A stretch of DNA of 64,000 nt from Cryptomeria japonica (Eukaryota > Streptophyta > Pinopsida > Cupressales > Cupressaceae), in assembly GCF_030272615.1 (NCBI RefSeq), contig NC_081405.1, positions 157,593,954 to 157,657,953 of the forward strand, given 5' to 3'. Positions 1 through 10,235 of this stretch are shown piece after piece. Each line of letters opens with the position of its first letter. Position 1 is the stretch's first letter. The notes beneath the pieces are model-generated. The model had not been told where the DNA came from. It did not search any database and saw only the letters and a program-made list of their open reading frames with translations. Both the position numbers and the translations under genes were made by a program.

Positions 1-1
1 C

Positions 2-3000
2 GACCTCAATAGGCAAGATGGCTTCAGCACCATAGACAAGTGAGTAAGGTGTAGCTCCTGTAGGTGTGCGGACACTGGTACGATAGGCCCAAAGTGCGGG
101 ATTGAGTTGGACATGCCAGTTACGGCCAGCGTCGTCGACTGTCTTTTTAAGTATTTTGAGAATTGTTTTGTTAGACGCCTCAGCTTGGCCATTACCTTGG
201 GGGTAATATGGTGTGGAGAAACGATGAGAGATATGGAATCGCTCACAGAGTTCATGAACATCCTGATTCTTGAAAGGACGCCCGTTGTCGGTAATAATGG
301 AAGTAGGAATCCCGTATCGGCAAATGATGTAGTTCAGGATGAAAGTAGCGATTTGTTTCCCAGTAACTTGCGTGAGAGGCACGGCTTCAATCCACTTTGT
401 GAAATACTCTGTGGCTGTGATAATGAATTTATGTCCATTGGAAGAAGGAGGGTGAATCTTGCCTATGAGATCGAGTCCCCACTGACAAAAGGGCCAAGGA
501 GATGCAAGTGGCTGTAGTTCTTGTGCTGGTGCGTGTATGAGGTCTCCATGAATTTGACACTGCTTACACTTCTTGACAAACTGATATGCATCTTTTTCCA
601 TAGTAGGCCAGTAGTATCCAGTCCTGATGAGTTTCTTGGCCAAGGTAGGACCACTAGTATGCGGACCACATATCCCTTCGTGCACTTCTCGTAACGCAAT
701 CTGAGCTTCGTCACTCTCTAAACATCTAAGGAGGGTGCCATCTAGACCTCGTCGGTATAGGATATCAGCTAGGATAACGTATCGGGAGGATTGGCGGATG
801 AAAGTGCGGCGTTGGTTGTTCGATAAGTCGGGAGGTAAAATGTTGTCGCGAAGGTATGTGAATATGGAACCATATAACTGGGATTCAGGACCAACAACAC
901 ATATCATTTCCGTGAGAGTGATCTCATATGACGGAATCAGCAGGTTGTCAACCAGGAACTCATAACAGGTCTCATTTTGTGGTAGGTCAATGAGTGAAGC
1001 AATTGTAGCCATGGCATCAGCAGCGCGATTCTGTTCTCTTGGTATCTGCTCAAACTCTATCTTTGCAAAGTGTTGTTTCAGATCATCTACCAGTTGTTTG
1101 TAAGGCATTAGCTTTTCATCTTTTGTTTGATAATCATCAGTTGCTTGACGGATGACAAGTTGAGAATCACCAAAAACATGAAGTTCCTGGATCTTCCACT
1201 GAACTGCTATTCTTAACCCCGTTGTTAATGCCTCGTATTCCGCTATATTGTTGGTGCAAGGAAATGATAAGCGGTATGACTTTGGTATAGAATCGCCTTG
1301 GGGAGTTATAAAGAGTATACCCGCTCCTGCCCCGTGCTGTGTGTATGAGCCATCAAAGTATAGTTGCCATGGCTTTGCAGGTGATATTGTTAGAATGGAC
1401 TCATCTGGAAATTCTGACTGTAGAGGAACATCATCTATCATAGGAGCATCTGCCAGTTGATCTGCAATGGCTTGTCCTTTGATTGCTTTTTTGTCCACGT
1501 ATTCTATGTCGAATTCACTCAAAATCATTACCCACTTGGCCAGTCGCCCAGTAAGTGTAGCTTTGTTGAGCAGATATTTTAGTGGATCAATTCTGGCAAT
1601 CAACTTGGTCTTGTGAGTGAGCATATAATGTCGTAATTTTTGTGAAGCGAAGACCACAGCGAGACATGCACGCTCAATTGGTGTGTAGTTGAGCTCATAT
1701 CCCACCAATGTGCGACTGATATAGTAGACTGCTTTTTCCTTGCCGTCAGGTATTTGCTGTGCTAGTAGTGCCCCCAGTGCTGTTGGAGTAGCTGATATGT
1801 AAAGTAGCAATGGTTGATTCGGAATTGGTGGCATCAAAACTGGCGGGTTCAAAAGATAGTCTTTAAGTGCCTGAAAAGCCTGTTGACAGTTCTCGTCCCA
1901 TTTGAACTTAATGTTTTTGTGTAGCAGGTGCTGGAAAGGATTACACTTATCTGCAAGTTGTGCTATGAATCTTCGTATGGACTGGAGTCTCCCTTGTAAA
2001 GACCGAAGTTGACTGATATTCTTGGGTGGCGGCATGTCCAAGATAGCCTTGACTTTTGCTGGATCCGCTTCTATTCCTCTTTTAGACACAATGAATCCTA
2101 GGAGCTTCCCGGAGGTTACTCCAAAGACACATTTCCTTGGGTTTAATCTTACCTTGTATTTTTCCAGCCTATCAAAAGCAACTGAAAGTATGTCCAAGTG
2201 TGTATTTCTGTCTATTGATTTAACCAAAAGGTCATCGACATAATCTTCCACCTTTACATGCATGAGATCATGGAAGATAGTAGTCATGGCTCGTTGATAC
2301 GTGGCACCTGCATTTTTCAGCCCAAAGGGCATGACATTCCAGCAGAAGGTTCCCCATGGACAAGTGAATGATGTTTTATGTTGATCTTCAGGTGCAATCC
2401 TGATCTGATTATATCCAGAGAATCCGTCCATTAAAGATAACATCTCATGGCCTGCTGTGAGATCAACAATTAAATCAATGTTTGGTAATGGGAAATCATC
2501 CTTCGGACAAGCCTTGTTGATATCCCTGAAGTCTGTACATATTCGGATGCTGCGATCTGGTTTGCTAACAGGCACTAAGTTGGAAATCCATTCAGGATAA
2601 TCAATTGGGCGTATGAATCCGACATCTAGTAATTTCTCCAGCTCTGCCTTGACTAATAATGCCACCTGTGGATGCATTTTTCTCAATTTCTGTTTTACTG
2701 GTTTTGCCCCCGGTTTGACTGTTAAATGATGCATTACTAAGTCGGGGTCTAGTCCAGGCATATCAGCATAAGACCAGGCGAAGTTGACTTGTCGTGCCTT
2801 AAAGAAGCTTATGAACCTTGCTTTCTCGGCCTCTGTCAATGATTGAGCCAAAAATATGTTGTGTGGAACCTCGGCTGTACCAATGTTTGTCTTTATAGTC
2901 TCCTCTACCAACATGGATGATTTTTCCTCGTATGATGCTGGGAGAATGTCAAGCCTTCCATCTTCGGGCGCCTCAGAGAGGTTTTCACCCTCAGATACGT

Positions 3001-6000
3001 CCTTTCTTTTTACTTTTTTAGAGTCAGAGAGCGCCACAGTGTGGTTTTCGCCATAAGACCCTTGTTTTGTCTTTATTTTCACATTTTTGCGACTAGAAGG
3101 CCCGACACCCTCACCAAAGTATGCCATGTTATTTAGCTCTATGGCGTATCCTGCTTTATGGTCTCCAAGAGGAAGATCATCGCGAATGCCAAGATAATCA
3201 ACAATAGCTTCGTCATTTTGAAATGTATCAATCTGTGGTGGTCCATCCTGATCCCAGTCAATGAGTTGGGGGTGAACGAGGGGAAGGTCTTTAGTGTTTT
3301 TAGAATCCGCAAGGCTAATAGTGAAGATGTGGTTATATTCAGGTATGTCAAGGTAGTCATCGAGGTCGTCAATGGCACTCTCCTCATCAGTGTCGATCGT
3401 GAGTGAGTCCAAATTATCATCACTAGTAGCACCCTCAGGGACAGGTGTCCTCATCCTATGTGATCCTGACCTAGGGCCCTGAAACGAAGCTTGTGCGGGA
3501 TCCTTATGGGTCGGTTCTTGACCAACTCTGAATTTCTTGTAAAACTCCTCCTCCTCTGTAGGTTCATCTGGCTCTCTAAATGTCTCATTAAGTTCATAAT
3601 CGCTGGAGGATTTGTCTGAACCCCATTCCCACTCATTGGAGTCTGTGGAATAATTATCCTCTTGTTGAACTTCAGCCACTTTGACTTGCCATACCTGTTT
3701 TGTTTTCTTGTGTTGAATCTTGGGGTTTAGAAAACCAAGCCCCTTAGAGCGTTCCCTTCTTGTAGTTAGCTCAGGTTGTAGAGGCTCCATGACACCTTCT
3801 TTGCGTAGTCCGAGAGGACTTTTTCCATCATACCCGAATCTCTGCAGAATTTTGAAACCTTTACCATAGTTTTCACAGGGTATTATAATTTGATCATGTG
3901 TATCATCTTCAGCGTCCTTATATAGCATTTTATATAAACTTTCTTCCTCTAGTTCGCCCCATTTTTGAAAGACGGTAGGATCCCATTTGAGGAGCATGAT
4001 GGAGATTTGCTTATTTGGATGTGGTCGCCCATATTCCTTGGGGGAGTTCATGACTTGTCGTAAGAACATTGTTTGATTCAGAGTGTATTCTCCCATGCCT
4101 TTGTCTTGAAACTTGGCTCTAAGTTCACCCTGTTTGGATGTCGAGGGCTTTAATGACTCAGGATCAATATTTGCTGAAGAAGGAGTAGCCTCACGATTGC
4201 TGGGAATGATAATCTCAGTATGTGATCTCAAGTTATTGCAATATATGAATGGATTTGGATCACCATTGACCGTTACCTCGACTCCATTATGAGGAAATTT
4301 TATGCACTGATGGTATGTTGATGGGACCGCTCTCATTTCATGAATCCATGGACGTCCTAGCAATATGTTATACGTGAGGTCTAGATCCAGGACTTGACAA
4401 ATCACGTCCTTTGTGACTGGCCCTATTCTTAGTGGTAAGATGACTGTGCCCTTGGACGAACGCTCTTCATCATCATAAGCCTTAATAGTGATTTGGTTTG
4501 TAGCATTCACAGCTTTGTCAGAATATCCCAATTGTCTGATGGTGCTCAATGTACAAATATTAAGACCTGCTCCTCCATCTATCAGGACTCGTTTTATTCG
4601 GTGTTTATGTATGAAGGCTTCAATATGTAGAGGTGCATTGTGAGGCTGACTTATGGAGGCGTCATCGGCTTCTGTAAATGTGAGGGAGTGTGGAACGGAT
4701 AGGTATCCCACCATGGCTTGAAACTGATCCACGTTTAGATCCGTAGGGACAGCAGTATCTCTCAAGGTTTTGTCAAGGACAGCTTTATGTGCAGGAGATA
4801 TACGTAAGAGCTCAAGAATAGAGATGAGTGCGGGTGTTTTCCCTAATTGCTCTACAAGATCGTACTCAGGCTTAGTTGACGGAAGATTGGTATTCTTAGA
4901 AGAGGTTCCTGGCAATGTGATCTTACCTCGACGAGTTGTAACATGACATTCAGAGGTAGCTTCGGATGAAGATCCCACACCTTTTAGGACAATTTTAGGT
5001 CGCTGAGGAGGATTCTCAGGATTTTTATTTTTGATAGTAATGGTAGAAATATGATTGTCCATTGAGATGTGGTTAATAGTGGAATCATAATTGTAAGATG
5101 TTCTGGTGTAATTGGCTTGATCATCTGTGACTTTGCCTTTTCCCTTGTCATGTTTTGGGAATGGTTCCTTAAACACCTCATGCTCTTGGTTAGATGAATG
5201 TCCCTCAATCTCAATATCTCCTCTGTCAATGAGATCTTGTACAATGTTTTTCAATCGATGGCAATTACTTGTCTTGTGACCCTTGCTCTTATGAAATTCA
5301 CAATATTCATCATCATTCCACCAATTCGGTTTTACCTTTGGTTCATATGGAGGAAAATCTGGGACCGTGATCACTTTGTTTGCTACAAGCTTTTTGAATA
5401 CTGATTCAAGTGGTTCTCCCAATGGAGTGTACTTCCTTCGTGGTTTAGCAGCCGTTTGATTGTTCACTTGATTGTTGGTAGAATTTGATCCAGAAAAGAT
5501 GAACTTTGGTCTCACTGTGTTGGCATCAACAACACCATCATTAACGGTGTTCTTGTTCTTGTTCCAAAACTTTGGTTTGTCCTTTCCCTTAAAGTCCTCT
5601 TTGTTTTCTTTGAATAGTTTGATAACTCCTTGTTCAATCAAGACCTTTTCTGTTGCTAGGCCCTTTTCAATGACATCCTTAAATGTAGACAAACAAGCTT
5701 TTCTGAGATCATAACCAATAGCCTTGTTAACATTTTGTGTGAACATTTCCACCATTTGTTTTTGCGGGATTTCACAAGAGCATCTGCTAGCTAAGTTCCT
5801 CCATCTTTGCAAAAATGACGCAAAAGATTCTCCTTCTTTTTGTTTCGTATTGCATAAGGTAGTAACTGAGACATCTGTTTCAATGTTGTAAGAGAAATGT
5901 TGAATGAATGCCTCTGCCAAGTCACCCCATGACTTAATACCAGGAGGTAATTGAGAAAACCATTCCATCGCTTGATCTCCTAAGCTCTGTGGGAACAACC

Positions 6001-7099
6001 TCATTAAGTATGTTTCTTCTGCCGCTACCTCAATGCAAGCTGTGAAGAATTGTCTTATGTGTGCCTTGGGATCTCCTCTCCCTCTATATTTGTCAAATTT
6101 CGGTGTTGCAAAGTGCGGAGGAAACGGAGGCATGGGAATGCTCTTATCAAAGGGATAAGGGCATATATCTCTCATAGTATATGTGGGTTTTGATGTGCCC
6201 ATGTCTTCCACTTTCTTTTGTAGATCTCTAATTTGTTGCTCCAAATTATTTTTGGGAGGAGATGGATTTCTTGTAGCATATCCCATGTTTGAAACACCCA
6301 TTTGAGGAGGAGCTTGTTGCATGTATGGATGATACTGATCGTAGACATGTCCATATGGAGGTCTATATTGTTGCGACATGTATGGAGCACTTGGCATAAT
6401 TTCTTGTTGAGGAACCCCATATCTGTTTTGTGTGTATAAACCATATTCAATGGGCCTTTCATTTTCCATTGTGTTGCCCCCAATTTTGGCATGAGGTCTT
6501 CTTGTGTCAAAATTTTGAGGAAGTCCTTGAGTATCCATTTGTCTTGGTTGACCTATATCTTGAGCATGTGTTTGAACATAAGGCCTCCATGATGGTTTTT
6601 GAGTGTAAGTATCGTGCATTTGAGCTTGTGTATGTGGGATTGCTGGTTTCTGAAGCAAAACTGATGGTGACTCCGGCATCATATTATTTGGTCCTCCACT
6701 ATTTGGTTGAGTTTGTTGTGAAGGTCTACTTTCCATAAGTTGAGATAAGTCAAAATCATGTGGTATCTTAGCTCCACTTTGTGCCATCATGTTTAGAAAG
6801 TATTGACGATCCCTCCTCATTATCTCTTCAACCAATCTATTGAATTGAGGATCCATTATAGATTCTTGTATGTCTGCTGATAGTATTGAAGAATTGTCCA
6901 CATTATCATTGTGTGTAGCGTTGTGTATAGCGTTTGCGCTTTCCATATTTGGATTGTGTCTATAAACATTCATGTCTGGTAATGTAGTGTGCTCAGGATT
7001 GTAGAAGACATCATTGTCATACTCATAAGAACTCATGTTTACGGGTCCTTGAGCTTCTTTAGCTTTTCTCCTAGATTTTTGAAGACGGGTTTCAACCAT
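2..7099 (-). CDS. Gag-Pol polyprotein of Tat-type retrotransposon, C-terminus outside window
   Basis: One frame is open for 2366 codons from ATG at 7099 (an in-frame TAG lies two codons upstream) to the window edge. Approximate residue positions: Gag core 330-480 (6100-5650); C-x2-H-x4-H-x4-C knuckle near 596; protease with DGG active site near 840 (about 4575); G-patch-like segment 1075-1120; reverse transcriptase 1450-1650 with YVDD at 2231-2242; Ty3 RNase H 1740-1870; archaeal-type RNase H 1910-2030 with FDGS, AEYEAL, GDSQ and NRAAD; integrase HHCC finger 2130-2185, then core residues in GLDLIG, TDNGRPF and GQAEASN. In the first RNase H the usual YVDAS reads YISAT, so the first catalytic Asp is missing, as in other Tat elements. 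An alternative start is ATG at 7036. The product would act in cytoplasmic particles and in integration. Confidence 0.93.
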   Translation of the reverse strand, partial: MVETRLQKSRRKAKEAQGPVNMSSYEYDNDVFYNPEHTTLPDMNVYRHNPNMESANAIHNATHNDNVDNSSILSADIQESIMDPQFNRLVEEIMRRDRQYFLNMMAQSGAKIPHDFDLSQLMESRPSQQTQPNSGGPNNMMPESPSVLLQKPAIPHTQAQMHDTYTQKPSWRPYVQTHAQDIGQPRQMDTQGLPQNFDTRRPHAKIGGNTMENERPIEYGLYTQNRYGVPQQEIMPSAPYMSQQYRPPYGHVYDQYHPYMQQAPPQMGVSNMGYATRNPSPPKNNLEQQIRDLQKKVEDMGTSKPTYTMRDICPYPFDKSIPMPPFPPHFATPKFDKYRGRGDPKAHIRQFFTACIEVAAEETYLMRLFPQSLGDQAMEWFSQLPPGIKSWGDLAEAFIQHFSYNIETDVSVTTLCNTKQKEGESFASFLQRWRNLASRCSCEIPQKQMVEMFTQNVNKAIGYDLRKACLSTFKDVIEKGLATEKVLIEQGVIKLFKENKEDFKGKDKPKFWNKNKNTVNDGVVDANTVRPKFIFSGSNSTNNQVNNQTAAKPRRKYTPLGEPLESVFKKLVANKVITVPDFPPYEPKVKPNWWNDDEYCEFHKSKGHKTSNCHRLKNIVQDLIDRGDIEIEGHSSNQEHEVFKEPFPKHDKGKGKVTDDQANYTRTSYNYDSTINHISMDNHISTITIKNKNPENPPQRPKIVLKGVGSSSEATSECHVTTRRGKITLPGTSSKNTNLPSTKPEYDLVEQLGKTPALISILELLRISPAHKAVLDKTLRDTAVPTDLNVDQFQAMVGYLSVPHSLTFTEADDASISQPHNAPLHIEAFIHKHRIKRVLIDGGAGLNICTLSTIRQLGYSDKAVNATNQITIKAYDDEERSSKGTVILPLRIGPVTKDVICQVLDLDLTYNILLGRPWIHEMRAVPSTYHQCIKFPHNGVEVTVNGDPNPFIYCNNLRSHTEIIIPSNREATPSSANIDPESLKPSTSKQGELRAKFQDKGMGEYTLNQTMFLRQVMNSPKEYGRPHPNKQISIMLLKWDPTVFQKWGELEEESLYKMLYKDAEDDTHDQIIIPCENYGKGFKILQRFGYDGKSPLGLRKEGVMEPLQPELTTRRERSKGLGFLNPKIQHKKTKQVWQVKVAEVQQEDNYSTDSNEWEWGSDKSSSDYELNETFREPDEPTEEEEFYKKFRVGQEPTHKDPAQASFQGPRSGSHRMRTPVPEGATSDDNLDSLTIDTDEESAIDDLDDYLDIPEYNHIFTISLADSKNTKDLPLVHPQLIDWDQDGPPQIDTFQNDEAIVDYLGIRDDLPLGDHKAGYAIELNNMAYFGEGVGPSSRKNVKIKTKQGSYGENHTVALSDSKKVKRKDVSEGENLSEAPEDGRLDILPASYEEKSSMLVEETIKTNIGTAEVPHNIFLAQSLTEAEKARFISFFKARQVNFAWSYADMPGLDPDLVMHHLTVKPGAKPVKQKLRKMHPQVALLVKAELEKLLDVGFIRPIDYPEWISNLVPVSKPDRSIRICTDFRDINKACPKDDFPLPNIDLIVDLTAGHEMLSLMDGFSGYNQIRIAPEDQHKTSFTCPWGTFCWNVMPFGLKNAGATYQRAMTTIFHDLMHVKVEDYVDDLLVKSIDRNTHLDILSVAFDRLEKYKVRLNPRKCVFGVTSGKLLGFIVSKRGIEADPAKVKAILDMPPPKNISQLRSLQGRLQSIRRFIAQLADKCNPFQHLLHKNIKFKWDENCQQAFQALKDYLLNPPVLMPPIPNQPLLLYISATPTALGALLAQQIPDGKEKAVYYISRTLVGYELNYTPIERACLAVVFASQKLRHYMLTHKTKLIARIDPLKYLLNKATLTGRLAKWVMILSEFDIEYVDKKAIKGQAIADQLADAPMIDDVPLQSEFPDESILTISPAKPWQLYFDGSYTQHGAGAGILFITPQGDSIPKSYRLSFPCTNNIAEYEALTTGLRIAVQWKIQELHVFGDSQLVIRQATDDYQTKDEKLMPYKQLVDDLKQHFAKIEFEQIPREQNRAADAMATIASLIDLPQNETCYEFLVDNLLIPSYEITLTEMICVVGPESQLYGSIFTYLRDNILPPDLSNNQRRTFIRQSSRYVILADILYRRGLDGTLLRCLESDEAQIALREVHEGICGPHTSGPTLAKKLIRTGYYWPTMEKDAYQFVKKCKQCQIHGDLIHAPAQELQPLASPWPFCQWGLDLIGKIHPPSSNGHKFIITATEYFTKWIEAVPLTQVTGKQIATFILNYIICRYGIPTSIITDNGRPFKNQDVHELCERFHISHRFSTPYYPQGNGQAEASNKTILKILKKTVDDAGRNWHVQLNPALWAYRTSVRTPTGATPYSLVYGAEAILPIEV

Positions 7100-7589
7100 G
7101 AACTAGGTGTTAGACCAATATGTGAGAGACTTAGACGAAAATGACAAGGGTATGTAAGACCAAGAGTTGTATGGAGTGTAAATGAATCTGAAGTTTACTT
7201 GCAATGTCCAAAGTGTAAGACCAAGTATGTATGTTGTAGAGTAGGTGTGACTTCCAAAGAGAGGATAGTTTCTCTTGATGAGGTAAGCTGACCTTGACTC
7301 TAAGTAAGACCAAATGAGACCCAAAGGTAAGAAACCTTGATGAGGGATCACTTAGCAAAGTGTTGTAGTATGTAGTGTGTTGACAAAGTATAGTGAGGAC
7401 AAGCAAGTGACTCTTTGACTCAAGTTTAGACAAGTATGACTGTAAAATGAGGTATGAAGCAATGATGGACTGTGTAAGACCTTAGAACAGGCTGAATGCT
7501 AGATGAACCTGAAGAGATAACCTAGGAAGCTCAAGTGTGCCGAAACTGATTTCTTTGTTTGCTTGACTGTTAAACTTTTTTCAAATCCT

Positions 7590-7880
7590 GACACAGACGC
7601 CTCTGTATACTTCACAGACGCGGTTTTAAGACACAGACGCTATTCTGTTTGACACAAACGTGATTCTGAGATTTCCTGCTGATGTTTGCTAAGACTGACA
7701 GATTTTTGCAATTGTGGACACAGACGCGCCTGTATACTTCACAGACGCGATTTCCAGACACAGACGTGTCTCTGTTCGACACAGACGCTGATAAAAACAC
7801 AGACGCTATTATGTACTTCACAGACGCGTTTATCAGACACAGACGCGGTTTTAACAGACACAGACGCGTTTCTGTAACCT
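7590..7880 (-). repeat. Phased CAGACGCG tandem array 1, Tat leader
   Basis: About 12 copies of a CACAGACGCG-like core (sense strand CGCGTCTGTG) occur at about 7592, 7612, 7629, 7651 (changed to CACAAACGTG), 7718, 7739, 7757, 7779, 7797, 7819, 7837 and 7857. Spacing is about 16-22 bp, with one longer gap after 7651. The spacers share little. The array lies in the non-coding leader between LTR and gag. Function unknown. Confidence 0.85.
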
Positions 7881-8119
7881 TAGTGCAACCTTTCCTATCT
7901 GTGAATTTGTTTTGCTGTGACCAAATCTGATTTTTCGACTGTTTTTCGTGACAAGAGGACACAGTGTTGATGACCCAATGTTTGCAGACTGTTTAGACTC
8001 CAAAAAGTGTGTTGTTTGATGTAAAAAGTTTTTGCATACACTTGAAGACACAAAAGACACAATGTTTTGCTGTTTTGTCTTGATTGTTTGAGTGTTTATC
8101 ATAAGTCAAGCACAATTCT

Positions 8120-8560
8120 TATGGCTGGCCAGGACAATAATTGTTGATCCCACATGGGGTTTTACCCCCGAGGCTACGCTATTCAGAGCGGATACTTAGA
8201 TGCTTGACCTCACTGGCTCCACCCTCGGCACTCACTTCTCGGGTCAGCCAAGCATCAGTCCCCATGAAAACTCCCCATGGCGAACTTTGTATCTCTACTA
8301 AGAACCGTATGTGTGTGGGCCGCTACCAGAGGTCCGACCTCCTGCCTCAACAACTAGAAGGATTTGGGCATCTAAAACAATGAGGTGCTAGTAAGGGCAT
8401 CCGCTCGTGTGGCCATACATGCGGCACTTTCAGCTCTGTAAATACAGAAGGCTCCCAGCCGGTAGGGGTTACGCCCTACAAATGATCAAATAAATTTGAT
8501 CAAACGGGTTTATGGGGAGACATAGTGTCGGTATGAACTAATCAGCACACGTTATTCATA
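8120..8560 (-). other. GC-richer non-coding block in the Tat leader
   Basis: This block of about 400 bp is visibly richer in G and C than the surrounding leader. It contains several short inverted repeats, for example GATCAAATTTATTTGATC near 8482, CTGTAAATACAG near 8436 and GGTAGGGGTTACGCCCTAC near 8460. No coding frame in it resembles a known protein. It sits between the two CAGACGCG arrays. A structured 5' leader RNA (packaging or translation element) is possible, but that is inference. Confidence 0.45.
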
Positions 8561-9079
8561 GTTTTCACCATGAATACATTTGATTATAGTGGCTTGGAAG
8601 AAGATGGCTTTTCTTTTGCTACCACTTGGGTCGTTCTCTTCTCACTAGTAGTCCTAATGACCACACGGGAAGACAGGCCCTCTAAAGAATAAACACAAAG
8701 AGCCTATTGCTCAAGACACAAAAGACAATGGTTCAATTTTAGTGCACCAATTGAAGTGTTTGCTAAGCTATGAAGACAAGGCACACAAATAAAATTACAA
8801 AACCCTAGCTAAGGCCCTGCAACAAAATTGTTAGTAGTTTGGGTTGTTTCAAATGATAACCCCTTCCTGCAAGCACACAAGTTAGGTAAATTTTAGAAAA
8901 CCCAAAAAAAAGACTTTGTGAAAAGGGGCCTTCAACAAAAACGTATTTGCCTCCAAAGCAAGCTGCACAAACCAGGTTAGCTAGATCTGCAAAGGTTAGC
9001 CAAAAATAAACCAGATCTGAAACCCTAAGTACAAAATCCGAAAAGCCGAATCGAAAAACTTGAAAAAAATTTTGCAAAA

Positions 9080-9350
9080 CAGAATGCACAGACGCTGTTA
9101 TACCAGACACAGACGCGTCTGTCCGACACAGACGCGGTTCTGTGATTTGCAGACGTGATTTCAGAACACAGACGCCTCTATATTCTGCAGACGCGATCGT
9201 ATGGTTCACAGACGCGATTCGGGATCACAGACGCGACTTTCGGAAACCTGCAAAAATAGAAAATGACAGAAACACAGACGCGATAAAAGATGTCACAGAC
9301 GCCTCTGAAATACAAAAACGCGATCCGAACACTCGCAGACGCGAAAAAAA
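9080..9350 (-). repeat. Phased CAGACGCG tandem array 2, Tat leader
   Basis: A second cluster of about 12 CAGACGCG cores runs from about 9086 to 9345, mostly 16-22 bp apart with gaps near 9240 and 9310, just downstream (in the sense direction) of the primer site. Several cores show CpG decay (CGTG, ACGCC). With array 1 it flanks the 8130-8520 block. Confidence 0.85.
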
Positions 9351-9435
9351 AACCTAAAATGTCGTCGAAATCGTCCGATCTGCAACTTCAAAAATGCAAA
9401 ATCTGCAACAAAATGTTAAATGCAAAGGGACAAGA

Positions 9436-9453
9436 GTCCCACCGGGCGTGCCA
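9436..9453 (-). other. Primer-binding site of the Tat element
   Basis: On the minus strand the LTR ends in CA, followed by a TTT spacer and then TGGCACGCCCGGTGGGAC. A TGG start a few bases after the LTR is expected for pairing with a tRNA 3' CCA end. The gag-only element at 21566-29405 has the same TTT spacer before its TGG. The tRNA species is not assigned. Confidence 0.65.
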
Positions 9454-9456
9454 AAA

Positions 9457-10235
9457 TGTATATGGTGAAAATGGATAGCAATAAACAACAATATTGAAAG
9501 ACTAAAATGGATTCAACCACCAAACCCTAGCCTAACAATGAACAAAGATCCACCATAACATATGAAGATAACCTAAGACAATGCAAAATAACTCAATAAA
9601 TCACAAAGATTATACCATCACATGTCCACTAGGGTTTTTGATCTCCATTCTTCCTATCTCCATTGATCTTGTTTGATATGCTTGCTCTCAGATTTTTGTA
9701 TGCACAAGAGCTCAACAAAGAACGGAATGTGGTTGCAAGTAGGATCGTAGTGTAGCCAAGTCCTCCAAAATCAGTCCTTAGGGTTTGACAATGAAGAAAG
9801 CATCTCCTTAAATAGAAGACACAATAGAAAATGGAGGGTTAAGATTGAGAGGTGTAAAAAGAGAGGTCGGCTAGGATTAGAGGGTAGGTATAAGAAATAC
9901 CAAAATAATGAAAGGGGTAGGTAGTGTAGGAAATAAGAGATGAATGACATGTGTCATGCGTAGAAAAGGTTAATGAATTAATTAAATAAATAAAGATTTA
10001 TTTAATTAATAGAAGAAGTAGGGTAATTAAATAAATAAAATATTTATTTAATTTAGGAAAGGGATAATTTAAATAAATAACTGTATTTAATTAAATGAGA
10101 AATAAGGCTAGAAGAGGATAAATGAATTAATTAAATAAATAAAGATTTATTTAATTAATAGAAGAATTAAGCTAAAGTAATTAAATAAATAAAATATTTA
10201 TTTAATTAGACATGACAATTTTAGGTGTCTACACA
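9457..10235 (-). repeat. 5' LTR of the Tat element
   Basis: On the minus strand it starts TGTAGACACC (10233 or 10235) and ends ATACA at 9457, about 777 bp, directly before the primer site. A segment of about 85 bp made of AT-rich inverted repeats (AATTAAATAAATAAA with TTTATTTAATT) occurs twice, at about 9970-10055 and 10121-10207, so the upstream part of the LTR carries a diverged duplication. The partner LTR is outside the window. Borders come from the TG...CA ends and the adjacent primer site. Confidence 0.8.
9808..9815 (-). promoter_or_regulatory. TATA-like box of the Tat 5' LTR
   Basis: The minus strand reads TCTATTTAAGGAG about 420 bp into the 779-bp LTR, a normal place for the promoter at the U3/R border. 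It is assigned by motif and position only. Confidence 0.45.

Larger units (their letters stand above)
1..10235 (-). mobile_element. Tat-lineage Ty3/gypsy LTR retrotransposon, 5' part
   Basis: Read on the minus strand, this is a 5' LTR (10235-9457), a primer-binding site, a 2.3-kb non-coding leader and a gag-pol frame that leaves the window at position 1 inside the integrase. The domain order is gag, zinc knuckle, protease, G-patch-like segment, reverse transcriptase, a degenerate Ty3 RNase H, a second archaeal-type RNase H, then integrase. The second RNase H between the first one and integrase is the hallmark of the plant Tat lineage (family knowledge). The 3' end and 3' LTR lie to the left of the window, so no target-site duplication or LTR divergence can be measured. 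The uninterrupted frame suggests a recent insertion; this is an inference. Confidence 0.93.

Noticed and set aside
107-6738. Plus-strand open frames of 60-136 codons over the Tat element
   Set aside because: They are antisense shadows of the gag-pol frame on the minus strand and resemble no protein.
8141-8383. 80-codon plus-strand frame in the GC-richer leader block
   Set aside because: Antisense to the element, no similarity to a known protein; the higher GC content alone explains the lack of stops.
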